A stretch of DNA of 64,000 nt from Crotalaria pallida (Eukaryota; Streptophyta; Magnoliopsida; Fabales; Fabaceae). Of this stretch, positions 1-11,491 are shown piece after piece (position 1 is the stretch's first letter; each line of letters starts with the position of its first letter). Location: contig CM075656.1 in NCBI GenBank assembly GCA_037953625.1, positions 74,915,001 through 74,979,000 on the forward strand, written 5' to 3'. The notes beneath the pieces are model-generated. The model saw nothing but the letters and a program-made list of their open reading frames with translations. It ran no database searches and was not told the DNA's origin. The translations under genes and the position numbers were made by a program.

Positions 1-650
1 ATACTCCCGACATTCATCTTATTTAACGATTGAGGAAATACTCCCGACCACAAGGATGGTAGAAAATCACAAAAATAAGAAATATTAAGAAGACAAACAT
101 TTAATGAAGGTGACTGCCTTCAAAATGCTTGAGGCAACTAACGTGTTCTCGCCGGTGATGTAAGGATAAGGATCTTTTTCTCTTTTAAGTATTTTGCTTC
201 TCATATATAAGTTTGTTCATGGTTCTTTCCAAATAGATGTTCTTAAGCCGTGTCTAAACTTTAGAAGTTGGAAGTACAATTGGTTTTTGTTTTGTTTATC
301 TACATTTTTACTTTTCAATTCAACATGTTTTTATTGGTCATTACAAATATATTTTTTTCACTTCAACATGTGTCAAATAACTATGATTTTTCCTTGATAA
401 TGATAAGTGTGTGACAAAAAACATATTTAAATATATACATTTTGCTTAATATATAGATAGAAGTTTGTGTATTATATATTATACCAATTTTATATTATAT
501 AATTGTCCCACCAAAAAAACACGAAAAAAAAATAATAACAGTTATTCATAACTATTTTTAAAGTATACATGATTGTTTCACATATTATAAATATTTTTCA
601 GAATCTTTATCGCATTTTATCTAATTGTAAGTATTGTATTCTGATTTGAT
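1..650. other. AT-rich intergenic sequence
   Basis: No convincing gene is visible. A 19-codon reading frame at 104-163 contains LEATNVFSP, faintly like the start of a plant receptor-kinase domain, and is followed by a GTAAGG donor-like site. It is too short to call. The last 8 bases (643-650, GATTTGAT) are the left target-site duplication of the adjacent hAT-type element. Confidence 0.6.
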
Positions 651-1924
651 TAGGGGTGTTCGCGGATCGGTTCGGTTCGGTTTTGAGGCAAAATATCATC
701 CGATCCGATAACAAAATATACATGCGGTTCGGTTTGGATCGGTCCATTTTATTAACAAATCCAATTGGATCCAATCCAAATAAAATCTTGCGGTTTCGGT
801 CCGGTTCGGTTCGGTTTCAAATTTCATTTTTTTTCCTTGTTTTGATACATATTATGCATAACTGTAAAGTGATGAAAATAATTCCTGTTTTGAATTAAGC
901 AATATAAAATTCATTGCACATAAAATTCAGCCACATAAAATTCACCATGAATCAGAACCAAATAGGCAAAAACAAATCTGTAAATCAAAAATAACATTAA
1001 ACTAGTACTATTTATTTTTTTTCTATTTTTCCTGCATCATCCCCTGAATAAAATAGTAACACACTACTTAACACACTTAACAGTAACAATTAAAATGGTA
1101 AAACATTAAATCTCACCTAAACCCAAACAACCCCACCTTATCAGAATCACCGTTCAAAAAATAAAAAGAAAAAAGAAGCTGTTTTTTTTTTAATCATCCA
1201 TAGAATCAGATTCTGCAAACTAAAAACAGAGGGAAAAGTCTCACCTAAACCCAAACAACCCCACCTTATCAGAATCACCGTTCAAAAAATAAAAAGAAAA
1301 AAGAAGCAGTTTTTTTTTTATCATCCATAGAATCAGATTTTGCAAACTAAAAACAGAGGGAAAAGTTTATTTGGAATTTTGTAATGAAACAAACAGGGAG
1401 GAGCGGCGACGACGACTGGTCCTGGTTGAGGCCTTGAGGAAGCGGCGACGGCGACGGCATCTGCTTGAGTGTTGATGGGTTCTGCATGCTTGAGTGTTGA
1501 TGGACTCGTGAGATGATGATGATGGCGACGGATTTGTGGGTAGTGAGGGAGCGGCGGTAGAGCCGTAGAGGAAAGGCAGCGGCGGCAGGTGGTAGATAGG
1601 AGAGGCAGCGGCGGACGGGTTTGTTAGATGAGAAATTGAGAGAGAAGGTAGGGTTTGAGAGAGTGAGAGGAAACCTAAAAAGTAAAAACTAAAAACACAT
1701 CTGCTAAAGTGTAAAACTGTGCGTTCCATTTTCACATAATAAAGGATCGGTTCGGTTTGGACCGGTTCGGTTTTTCAACTGAAATCGAAAACCGAACCGA
1801 ACCGATCGGTTTAGAAAAAATCAGTCCAATAAAAAACCAGTAAAAGCGGTTTTTTTTCGGTTTTCGGTTTTTCGGTCCGGTTTTGCGGTTTATAATTGGT
1901 CCGGTTCGGTTTTGAACACCCCTA
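651..1924. mobile_element. Non-autonomous hAT-type DNA transposon, 1274 bp
   Basis: The element starts with TAGGGGTGTTC and ends with its exact inverted complement GAACACCCCTA. It is flanked by a perfect 8-bp target-site duplication, GATTTGAT, at 643-650 and 1925-1932. An 8-bp TSD with short TIRs is the hAT hallmark. Both subterminal regions are rich in CGGTTCGG-type repeats in opposite orientation. No transposase is present. A minus-strand frame at 1367-1735 (122 aa, Ser/Pro- and Arg-rich) lies inside and resembles no family I know. It may be captured host sequence or chance. Confidence 0.9.
1111..1366. repeat. Direct tandem duplication, period 128 bp, inside the hAT element
   Basis: Two nearly identical 128-bp units run from 1111 to 1238 and 1239 to 1366. 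Each starts TCTCACCTAAACCC and ends with the purine-rich AACAGAGGGAAAAG. They differ by a few bases only, so the duplication is recent relative to the element. Confidence 0.9.
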
Positions 1925-2128
1925 GATTTGATTACATAAATTTGTCTGATCATAAAAAAATAAATTTCAATGTAAATTTGTAATAATTAAAAAAATACCA
2001 TATAAAATATAATTCCAAAAAATGATAAATTTATTGTCCGCTAAAAAAAATACATGTAAATAAAATTAATGTTTAATGTTTTAATAAATGGAAAGCCCTT
2101 AAAAAATAAAGGATAACAAAATTTAAGA

Positions 2129-2157
2129 CCTGTGCATCGCACGGACAATTTTCCTAG
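2129..2157 (+). mobile_element. Helitron 3' terminus
   Basis: A short hairpin (GTGC-ATC-GCAC core within CCTGTGCATCGCACGG) is followed 9 bases later by CTAG, and the next base is T. Plant Helitrons end in CTRR preceded by a small hairpin and insert between A and T. Two further termini with the same hairpin core occur in this window, at 27957 and 43986. The 5' end was not found. The body would lie to the left, at least across 1933-2128. Confidence 0.6.
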
Positions 2158-3461
2158 TTTTTAAAATATAAACACTAGATAGAAGTGATGTTTTATTCCT
2201 TTTCATAAATAATTGATCTTATTATTAATTACATTAATTATTTTTTCACAAACATTCTTATTTAATTATAAGGAGTTAACTTATGAATCATTAATTATTC
2301 ATCTTAGTTCGTGAGTTTTAATTAAATATAACTTATAAATAGAAATGAATGAAGTATATAAGAGGTAAAAAAATATGAAAAATTGTGTAGTTCTCTTTTT
2401 TTTCCAAACAAAATAATTGTAAGATGTTAATGTATGCTTGATTGATTAAGATGATGATGTACATTATTGTTAGAAGAAAAATGACATTTTCAGGCGGTTC
2501 TTTTCTCCTGCATTCCTTTTATACTTTTTTTTTTTAAGATAAAAAATAGATTTAAAAATTATATATAGCCATATAGGGTAGGTATTCCTATAATCAGATT
2601 TTGTTTACAACCTCTCTCTGTATCTATTATTTTCTCTATTTTTATAAAGATGATAAAAATGGTAAAAAAAATTTCTTTCAAACTAAAGTTAAAGTAATTA
2701 ATGAAGAAATATATAAATTGAAAATTTTAAATTGTAATTAGTTGATCGATGTAAAATGTATTAAATTAATTATATGATAATTGATTAATGTGTTACGCAA
2801 TCATTAAATGTATATATGTCTTTTTAATTTAATTTTATTTTTTTTAATTTTTGACCATACTTGTAGGTGGAAAGAGTAATATTTTTTTGGTCTCCCATCC
2901 TTTCGATATGGTTCGAACCTTTTGGGATGACCATCTTAATTGAGATTCTTTCCATTTGTTAAGGGTTGGGAATAGAACTTCTAACCACTTGTTTAACTGA
3001 CATAATCACACACTAATTATGCCAACCTCAATTTTGATTTAAAAACAACAAATGATTTTAAAGGTTACTGTATAAAGTAAGTGTAAAGAAAGACGTAAGG
3101 AAAGAGAGTAAGAATATCGTGGTAGGAGAGAGTCACGCAGAAAATTACTCCAACACGCTGAGAGCCACTATCTTCATGAAGATTGAAAATGTCATCTTCA
3201 CTCTTACTTTCCTGTTAAAACAACATAGCATTACTTCATGTTCATCTTCAATCACACACAAATAAAGCAAAGAGAGAGAAAGAGAGGAAAATGGATCTTC
3301 TCCATGAACATAATGTACGTTACATCAATCAAGCTAATAAAGCAATTAGAACCATTATTAGAAGAAAAAAAAAGAGTTTTTTAATTAATTATGATTAAGA
3401 AAGGATGATGAAGAGAAATACTAATGGGGATTATCTAAATTCGAGTGGAAGAGATACATAC
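2158..3461. other. AT-rich sequence between the Helitron end and the transporter exon
   Basis: Contains a poly-T run near 2525 and a possible old SINE at 2890-3010. If the transporter gene at 3462-3655 is still intact, this is the beginning of its first intron. No second exon of that gene could be recognised here. Confidence 0.5.
2890..3010 (-). mobile_element. Possible degenerate tRNA-derived SINE
   Basis: On the minus strand the order is a box-A-like segment (CAGTTAAACAAGTGG) followed by a box-B-like GTTCTATTCCC. The TSD is not clear, so this is a weak call. Confidence 0.3.
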
Positions 3462-3655
3462 TTGTCTAGAATAATTGCAAAAGGGGCTATGACAAAGAAG
3501 GCAACAACATGACGATACACAACAAGCACATAGTTGCTCATTCCCTGGTTGAGTGCAGCCTTAGTTATAATATCCATACCAGCGAATCCAAACTGCAAGA
3601 ACACCACACCAATGAATGGCTTCATTCTTTCAAACCATTTTTGTGTACAATCCAT
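3462..3655 (-). CDS. First exon of a WAT1-related (nodulin MtN21/EamA-type) transporter
   Basis: From the ATG at 3655 the exon encodes 64 residues plus two bases and ends at a good donor (AA|GTATGT at 3461). The start MDCTQKWFERMKPFIGVVFL and the following QFGFAGMDI, KAALNQGMSN and YRHVVAFFVIAPFA are characteristic of plant WAT1-related drug/metabolite transporters of the plasma membrane or tonoplast. These have about 350-400 residues and ten membrane helices. Only helices 1 and 2 are encoded here. No further exons are visible in the 3.4 kb downstream to the window edge, so either intron 1 is long and continues off the left edge or the gene is truncated. A TATA box lies about 100 bp upstream. 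Substrate is unknown. Confidence 0.8.
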
Positions 3656-3750
3656 CTTTTGTTTGTTTCACCTCCAAAACTTAATTAACCTATATGTTTC
3701 TTGAGCCACAAGAATGTGAGGTAGCACACAAGTCCACCACTGAAGGCTCG

Positions 3751-3760
3751 TGTTTATATA
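3751..3760 (-). promoter_or_regulatory. TATA box of the WAT1-related gene
   Basis: On the minus strand this reads TATATAAACA, about 95 bp upstream of the ATG at 3655, a normal plant spacing for a TATA box plus a 60-70 base leader. Confidence 0.6.
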
Positions 3761-4016
3761 GGAGGGTAAAGTATACTATACGCTTTTTGCCTATAGGCAA
3801 ATATATTACGAGGATTGTCTCAAATATTTAGAGAGCTTTATGTTAAAATAAATAAAGGTTTTTTTAACATATGTCTTATGTCATAGGTTAAAAAACTCAT
3901 ATTTGATAAATTTGCATCAGGAATTTATTACATTAATTTTATAAATGTATCAATTATCGATACAATTTTATTCTTTGAGCCAAATGATAGAAAAACTCAA
4001 TAAATAAATTGGTTTT

Positions 4017-4431
4017 TTTAAGGTCATGACAACAACGACAACAACAACAACTAAGCCTTTGTCCCACTAGGTGGGGTCGGCTACATGGATCAAAGGACGC
4101 CATAAAGGCCTATCATAAATCATATCTTTTGATAAGGCATTGATTGTCATATCCTTCTTAATTGTTTCACCTATAGTTTTTCTAGGTCTTCCTCTTCCTC
4201 TAGCCCTTATAGTATCCTCCATTTGGTCTACCCTCCTAACCTGGGCTTCCACCGGTTTCCTCCACACATGCCCAAACCACCGAAGACGAGATTCAACCAT
4301 CTTTTCAACAATAGGGGCCACCCCAACTTTTTCTCAAATATACTCATTTCTAATCTGATCTTGTCTGGTGTGTCCACTCATCCACCTCAGCATCCTCATC
4401 TCAGCTACATGAAGTTTAAGGTCATGACAAC
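4017..4431 (-). mobile_element. 5'-truncated RTE-type LINE tail with 17-bp TSD
   Basis: A minus-strand frame (4321-4067, 84 aa) is the C-terminal tail of a plant RTE-type reverse transcriptase. Recognisable pieces are RLRWFGHVWRKP, VRRVDQMED, RGRGRPRKT and a final LIHVADPT. It runs into the family's usual GTTGTTGTTGT-like 3' end (CAACAACAAC on the plus strand near 4031-4050). The insertion is bounded by TTTAAGGTCATGACAAC at 4017-4033 and again at 4415-4431. Everything N-terminal to the last ~80 residues is missing, so the copy is dead on arrival. Confidence 0.9.
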
Positions 4432-5181
4432 CATTTTGAAAATCCCAAAAATAATTAACATTTTTAGTAAATTTAATTAATAAAATTTGGAAACTGCAAA
4501 AAAAAAAATCGCACATATATACATCCCACAAAAATTGTACATACAAAGTAAGAAAATAGTGAACGGTTTCTGATTGTAACTTCATTTATTAAATAATATA
4601 TTTCTTTATAATAAATGTTTATAGTATTACATATTTTTTATATCACTCAAAAATAAATTATTTTTAATTTAATATTGCTCATTAATAAATATCATTTTCT
4701 TCTAAATATTTTTCTTTCAATTTCTTATTACAAAATTTATTACCTATCTTATTATGTCTCAACTTAATTTCAAAATTAATATCAAACTTTGATTGGAAAA
4801 ATATTATACTTCTATCTTTCCATGAAACAAAATAAAACACTTATAAAATCTTTTAAAACTGCCATCCTTATACAATTGCACACTTTCGGACATGAGAAGA
4901 CTCTGTATGTATATTAAAAAGCTAGTGATTAGTTATTAGAAGTGTACACTATACGTACATGTAGTAGCTATGTTGTTCCACGCAATCAAAATGGAGTCAC
5001 GTTTATCAACGCACCCCATCCCCTGATTCTTTAAAAAGTCGGTGTCTCTACTTTCAATTATTATTATCTTTTGCCTAGCTAGTTGAATATAATACTCATC
5101 GTGGTGGAGTAGCTTTTATGGTATTTCCTACTTGTTTCTTTTATTACTATTATTATTTAGTGATTTGCTAAATTTACTTTC
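4432..5181. other. AT-rich intergenic sequence, no gene seen
   Basis: Long AT-rich runs and no coding signature. Nothing beyond low-complexity tracts could be assigned. Confidence 0.6.
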
Positions 5182-5429
5182 AATTATTCACGTATGATAC
5201 CAACGGGGTTTGGTTCAGTTAGTGTAAGGCCCCAACTGAAATCTTGGGAATGAGATACATGTGCTAGTAGTCTCGTGTTCAATTCCCACTAAAAACATCC
5301 CGCTGGGAGAGCCAGCCACGCAGCTCGCTCCGGATTAGTCTCAAGGGCTCCCTGGTATTAAGGGTACTCTTGGGGATACCGGTGGTTCCGCAAGGAATAC
5401 GGACCCAAAAAAAATTATTCACGTATGAT
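5182..5429 (+). mobile_element. Full-length tRNA-derived SINE with 17-bp TSD
   Basis: The element (about 5199-5412) begins CAACGGGGTTTGGTTCAG. It has a box-A-like TGGTTCAGTTAGTG and a box-B-like GTGTTCAATTCCC, and ends in an A-rich tail (ACCCAAAAAAAA). The exact 17-bp duplication AATTATTCACGTATGAT lies at 5182-5198 and 5413-5429. The body has a GC-rich middle (CCGCTGGGAGAGCCAGCC). The perfect TSD argues for a recent insertion. Confidence 0.9.
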
Positions 5430-8339
5430 TGGTCCATGTGGCTAGTGCTTGGTTACCCTCAAATAATATCATAAGTTTGAGTCCTATGAATTTTTAAAAA
5501 AATAAATGCTAAGAGTTTTATCCCCCTTAATGGATCTTCTCAACTTAATTTGGATTGATAGGAGTTCAGTGTCATTTTCAAATAACAATCTTCTCGGACC
5601 AAATACCTACTATTCGTGAATACTTTCCTTTCTTTGGACAAATTTAGTTTGCACAACTACTTCTATGATTAAAAGCAATTATTAACATCAATGATTAAAG
5701 CTTGTCCGTGTGGCAGCTCCCTCCTACTAGTGGAGGTAAAATTTCTATGTTGGAATTACAAATATCTTCTTAATTAGTGTATTATTCCTGGTACATACAT
5801 ATCCCAAAAGATATACTCATCTGGATAAAAAGGGCTGTGAATTATTCAGCTGCATTATTGAATCTAGTCCATTTAGTGATGAATAGTCGAAGGTGACATA
5901 TGAAGGATGATTGTAACAAGCATAATAATCATATCCTCCGTTATTAATTCGTTTTGCTAATGTATGTAGATGTGTACAAAGTTTTGGTCTAAGGTCAAGA
6001 TATAGTCCAAAGTATGGTATATAGTAAGCTATGCACCACTCAGGTCCACTTCCTAGTTGGTAGCTTTAAGCCCTTTTATGCGGTTGTTTCTTTGTGCTTT
6101 TAATATGTGCAGCCACTAGCATGGCCATTTGAATACTCCACCTCCAATCTGGAACCCATTACACATCATAGTTTTGAACTTTTGCTATACATAAGTGCAT
6201 TTCTGCCCCCACTCTGTGTCAAAACAACTACTGCCTGGTTATGTTTGCTTTGCATGACAACCGGTTTCAAGCATTGGATTGGGGCTCATGAGATTTGCTC
6301 GTCAATGGAGTCTTACTCAACACGGGTCCATATTTTAATATTTGTTCCCTGTATGGCAGAAAAGAGAATCAACAAGTAACTATTTGTTTGGGTAAAGTAT
6401 TTTAAACGTTTAAGAAATGAAGGGTTAATTTGTTCGTTGGGCAGGATAAGAAAGACAGGACATGGTAGTTGTCCTATCCTTTTATTATCCTGAGTTTGGT
6501 GAGTCAGCAAGATAAAAAAAATGTTATCTTGTTGACATGTCCTATCATGTCTGCCTAGTGTGATTTACATCATATGTCGGGAGTTGTGTTAGAAATGAGT
6601 TAAGTAGGTTATGATAGTCTACGTAGTTTTCCCTTTATATATACACACATTAAACCATTGTTGTCATCATCATCATATTGTCTCCATCATCAACATCTCA
6701 TCAATGTCGTAGTTAATTTGGTGTGCATCAAACACTGAACATGATAAGAGTTATCCTGTTCATATCATATCCTACTCTATATTCTATCATGTCCTTATCC
6801 CATCATGACCATCAAACAAGCCCAAGTATTTTAAGACTCTTAAAAATAGAGAGTATGGAAGATAAGAAGAGATAATTTGAAAAATATCGAGATTAGAGGT
6901 TGATTAAGGAATTCAAGATCTCTCCTCTTGATATGAAATTTTTAAATTCTCCATCAATATCTAAATTCAAACTCCTCAAAAAAAATCTTACTTCACTTTC
7001 GCACTCCTTTCTTTCAATTAACTTGACATATTTTTAGTTTCTAAGAATTTAAAATCATTTATCCAAGCACACTTAAAAATACCAAAGGAAATGATAATTA
7101 ATTAATTATACTCAAAGAAAATATCAATAAATCATTTTACTTTTAAAATAAATAATTAAGGAAGAAAATTGTGCTTGGAGGTTCATCCCTACTCTTAGTC
7201 TTAAAAAAGGCAATGATATTTAAAAAAGGCATTGACATCTCATATTTGCATTTTACGTTACCTGTTGTTAATTAAACAAAACTAACATTCGCAAAATTCG
7301 CGGATCCAGGATGGATTAATTGGGGTATAAAAAATGTGAAGTCCGGACACTTGGTTTCGAAAAAAAATAAACAAAACTAACATAAATGTGTAGAGCACAC
7401 TGTTTGAAAAATCAAATTAAGATAGGCGAGTTTTCTTTTTAAATTTTAAAGAAATCGTGGATATCGTCAAGACAAATTTTAGAATTAAATACTAAGATAC
7501 ATTTTAGCCTCTTTTTCAATTAGAATTCTGATTTTGCAATAACTTTTTTGATGATTTTTGTTTTTCTAATTTTTTTAAAGAAAATCTTTTCAAATGATTT
7601 TAAAGGAGAAAAACAAAATGATTGCAACCAAGCATTAGTACAAATAGAAGGCAATAAAAACAGCATTAGCATCACTTCTTACGTGTACTCAATTCATCAA
7701 ATAAAGTAGAACAGGATGAGGAAAAGGAAAAGGCATGCTGGGTCTGTTTCGGCATATTAATCGTGACGAACCATTTTGTTGCAACTGAAAGTATGAGAGC
7801 ACCTAGTTTTTTTATGAATTTGGGAGGATAATGCATGCTACTTGACCCTACTACCTATGATTCACTTGCATCCTTAAGTATTACTCTTCTCATACCTAAA
7901 CTGATACAGGTACATAACGTCTTCCTTGGGGGTCTCAGTGCAAGTCTTGTTTGTTTTAGCATATAAAACGTGACACGATGAATTTATGGCTTCTAACGTC
8001 CAATCTTAATTCTAGGGGAAAGCTATATCACTTTATCCTATTAAGATAAAGATATATTACAGAAACAAACGACCAAATGTTTTCTGTATATATAGTACAA
8101 TTCATACATAAAGTTTTTTTTTCCTATTGCTAGTTAATTTTTTTATAGAAATAGAAAAAATAATACAAATATCTAGTTTATTTCTAAGATTATCAAAAAC
8201 TGCATTTTTCAATATTTTTAACTCTAAATAACTCCTTAAAAAATGCCATTAAAATATGGTTACTAGCATTTTCCTTGTAACAATTAACTACATAAATTAA
8301 ATGATGTGCAAATGAATCATGCCATTAGAGAAGGCTATT
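5430..8339. other. Intergenic region without a supported gene
   Basis: Mostly AT-rich. A 90-codon frame at 6107-6379 resembles nothing I know and lacks gene context. The interval 6394-6836 has diverged inverted ends (GGGCAGGATAAG near 6439; complementary CTTATCCCATCATG near 6792) and an 11-bp direct repeat AAGTATTTTAA on both sides, so it may be an old fold-back MITE. Confidence 0.45.
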
Positions 8340-8832
8340 TAGTTTTAGTAATTTTTTTTAGCTAAAATATAGTTTTGCTCTATTAACTTTTTCAAATGTG
8401 AGATTTTAGTCTCTCAATATTTTTTTGAGCGGATTTAGTCCCCCAAATTTTGTCGCATTTAGTCCTTTTGTTAAGAGGAATTATTGTGTGGTCCGGAACC
8501 AATGGTCCCGGACACATCCACACCGTTAATTTCATTAAATATTTATATTTTTAATTAATTAATAATACATCAAACGGTGTGGATGTGGCCGGGACAAATA
8601 GTCTCGAACCACACAATAATTTTCCCTTTGTTAGAGGGTTGTCATTCATCGATTATATGGCACACTTAGCCAAGCATAAAAAACGACGTGTTAATCTACA
8701 TAGCAATTTTTTTAAAAAAAAAATTTACTTAAAATAATATTGAGTGACCAAAAGCATACATTTGAAAAAATTAAGGGATTAAAATCGCACATTCAAAAAA
8801 GTTAAGTGATCAAAATGCATTTAAGCCATAAT
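8340..8832. mobile_element. Fold-back MITE-like element, host of a nested second MITE
   Basis: The left arm (around 8375-8420, ACTTTTTCAAATGTG then TTTTAGTC) is mirrored by the right arm (around 8775-8815, GATTAAAATCGCACATTC then AAAAAGTTAAG). The arms diverge but pair over tens of bases. A related fold-back lies at 9075-9382. No coding capacity. Confidence 0.55.
8479..8621. mobile_element. Nested fold-back MITE, 143 bp
   Basis: Starts AATTATTGTGTGG and ends CCACACAATAATT, a perfect terminal inverted repeat. Pairing continues through the GGTCCCGGACACATCCACACCGTT-like interior with few mismatches. Flanks look like an imperfect duplication (CTTTTGTTAAGAGG and CCTTTGTTAGAGGG). It lies within the larger fold-back 8340-8832, giving relative ages: outer older, inner younger. 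Confidence 0.75.
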
Positions 8833-9074
8833 ATTTTTAAAATATGAAAAATTATTAAAAACCTAAAAAAAATAATTATAAAACTGCATATTAAAAAATA
8901 AAAATTATAATAAAAATTAATTATATGCACTTTGGGGTATCAATTCATTGTTCTTCTATTATAATTCTATTTTTTTTTAAATACGAAGTTTTATAATTTC
9001 TTTTGTTAGGATTTTAATGATTTTTCTTTTTTTAAAAATATTTTTGTTTACTTTTTCAAAAAATATTTTTATAG

Positions 9075-9382
9075 CTGACATGTTATTTTGATCCCTTAAC
9101 TTTTTCAAACATGTAATTTTGGTCCTTTAACTTTTTCAAATGTGTGACTTTGGTCCTTCAATATTATTATTTTACGTTTTTTTTTTAAATTGCCACGTAG
9201 ACTAACATGTAACTTCCGATGGTTGACTAAGTGTGTCACGTCATCAATGACATGGCAACTCTTTAACAAAGGGACTAAGTGTGCATAATAACAAAACTTG
9301 GGGACCAAATCCGCTCCAAAAAATATTAGAAGACTAAAATTGCACATTTAAAAAAAAGTTAAGGGCAGACCAAAACTGCATA
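9075..9382. mobile_element. Fold-back MITE, same family as the one at 8340-8832
   Basis: Opposed arms with CCTTAACTTTTTCAAA near 9095 and AAAAAAGTTAAGGG near 9352, and the paired motifs GGTCCTTTAAC and GGGGACCAAATCC. The minus-strand reading frame across it is a by-product of this structure, not a gene. Confidence 0.55.
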
Positions 9383-9507
9383 TGGCCTTCTTTTTATAGT
9401 GATTGCCCCTATAGCTTTTGGGGTCTCTTCAACCTCTAGCTACTCAGTCACGAACTCATAAATTTTTAACCGTGAAACGACTCATATATAAATATGCCAC
9501 ATTAAAA

Positions 9508-9509
<2 letters not shown>

Positions 9510-9544
<35 letters not shown>
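9510..9544. repeat. (TA)n microsatellite
   Basis: Uninterrupted TA dinucleotide run of about 35 bases. Confidence 0.95.
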
Positions 9545-9546
<2 letters not shown>

Positions 9547-10365
9547 CAAAAGAGCCTACTAATTATTAGTGTGAGAATAAAAAAATACTTAATAAATGAC
9601 TTAATCCAAAAATATTTGATAATAACATTACCACATATTCATATCATAAATAAACATTTAATATATTTTTTTTATAATTGTTCTCTTTGAGTTAGTAATC
9701 ATTCGTACAGAAAAATTAATATATATAATTGTGATCCTCATGTTAAGACTTTTGAAGGAAAAATTCCCAAAATTAGACAAAAACATGGATAACTCCTTAG
9801 CAAGAATCAAACCTTTGATATAAGGGACTAAAGGTTTACGCCAAACCACTATGCTAATTAAGGAGCTATATTTGGTTGCTTTTGGTTTGAATAATATATA
9901 TAACAATGAATACATATTTTAAAATATAAAAAAAATTGTGGGGGTTATAGCCCCACTTTCTCCATGTGGGTCCGTCTTTGGCTACTGATTATTATTCACC
10001 TAATGTACTTTTCTCATTATGGCTTTCAATAATATTTTTGTGTCATGATCACACCATTTAAAGAATGACTCTAACATTTTTTTTTATTTATCAATAGGTG
10101 CTATATCCACTCTATAATATCCCTGTTAATAAATTAAAGTTTGAATTTTTATGATTTATATTACTATCTCATCACCAACAATTTGTATCACAAAGGTAAG
10201 ATATTTAAATTAAGTGACTCGTAACCAAAAAATAAATAAATGATTTTTCTAAATGTGTGTCTTATAACATATATCAAGAAATCCATATTACTCCAATAAA
10301 TAAGTTTGCATTAAAGATTAATGTAATTAATGGGCATAAATTTTATAAATACAACAATTTTTAAT
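9545..10365. other. AT-rich intergenic sequence, no gene seen
   Basis: No coding or repeat signature could be assigned beyond general AT richness. Confidence 0.5.
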
Positions 10366-10561
10366 GTAAATTTATTCAATATATTTTATTTTATTTTTTT
10401 GATAATTAAAACTGTGGAGGGGAACTTCACAGTCCCGGCACCTGGAGCAACATGGGTGGAGTGTCTTCCCAAGGGATGTTCTCCACAAGGGTTCGAGTCT
10501 CTAACCTTTTGGTCTTATGTTTCAATATCTTTTTTTTTTATAAAGTAAATTTATCCAATAT
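10366..10561 (+). mobile_element. tRNA-derived SINE with 17-bp near-perfect TSD
   Basis: Flanked by GTAAATTTATTCAATAT (10366-10382) and GTAAATTTATCCAATAT (10545-10561), 16 of 17 identical. Inside is a box-A-like CTGGAGCAACATGGGTGG and, about 45 bases on, a box-B-like GGGTTCGAGTCT. The 3' end is T-rich rather than poly-A, as in some plant SINE families. Confidence 0.7.
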
Positions 10562-11491
10562 CATAAAGCACACATTTAAAAAAAATCATAAATAAATTAA
10601 TTGACTCTCGGAGAATAAGCCTAACCTTTTCACCTATAATTAACCTCAACCCTTAGAGCAGAGGATAAACATACCAAAGTGATTAGTATTTTTTTGAAAA
10701 TGATGCATTTAATAAATCAAAAAGTTTATGCTATTATTTTTTCGAGAAATACTAACCACTTTTGAGTGTTTATCCTAAAAAAAAACCCAATATAGAGTTA
10801 GCGCACTTGCAACCAAACTCGCATTGGATATATTTTTTTCGATCATTATTATAGGTAACATTTTGAGAGATTTTTTTTCTAATTATAAATCACTTTATAT
10901 TTTCTATGCATCATTTATTGTTTTTTCTCTTTTTTGCCCTTATTAAATGCTTTGATTATCTATGTTTTTTTTTATTGTTCATTAATGAGTATGAATTTTC
11001 CAAAAAAAAAAGTTGGGAGGGTAAAATTGAAATATTACAATATATTATCATGGAATTCATAAAACTAACTCCTTTCCTTGGTATGTGTAATTTAGTTAAG
11101 TAAGGGAGTATTATATTTTCCTTTTACTTAAAAATCTTGTAATTTCAAATTTTGTCTCCAAAATAAACATTTTAATTTTCTAACATTGTGGCTTTGAAAT
11201 TTTTTTAAAAAAAAGTACTTTTTTCAGAAATGATTTATAGATCTATAAAATTAGTCTACAAATCAATATACAACACAAAAAAAAATGAAATATATTACTT
11301 GCTTACTACTATTGATTACTAATTAACAAATAACACATATCACTTTCTTATAAAATAAATTAATTTGGTTGTTGATTTTATAAGCTTAAATATCATTACT
11401 CTAATTTTTTTAGAAAGCCGAAAGGGGTGGAGCAAAGGGCATCGCAAAGTTTGAACAAGTGGACTCACAATTCTTGTTTTGCCACTTAATT
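10562..11491. other. AT-rich intergenic sequence, no gene seen
   Basis: Contains a 65-codon hydrophobic frame at 10906-11103 with no recognisable similarity or gene context. Confidence 0.5.

Noticed and set aside
104..163. Nineteen-codon frame with LEATNVFSP resembling a receptor-like kinase start
   Set aside because: Too short, no kinase domain follows, and similarity rests on fewer than ten residues.
656..898. 80-aa plus-strand reading frame
   Set aside because: Lies in the CGGTTCGG-rich end of the hAT element; composition explains it.
5199..5412. Possible functional tRNA gene
   Set aside because: The box-A and box-B-like motifs occur without a foldable cloverleaf and inside a TSD-flanked SINE.
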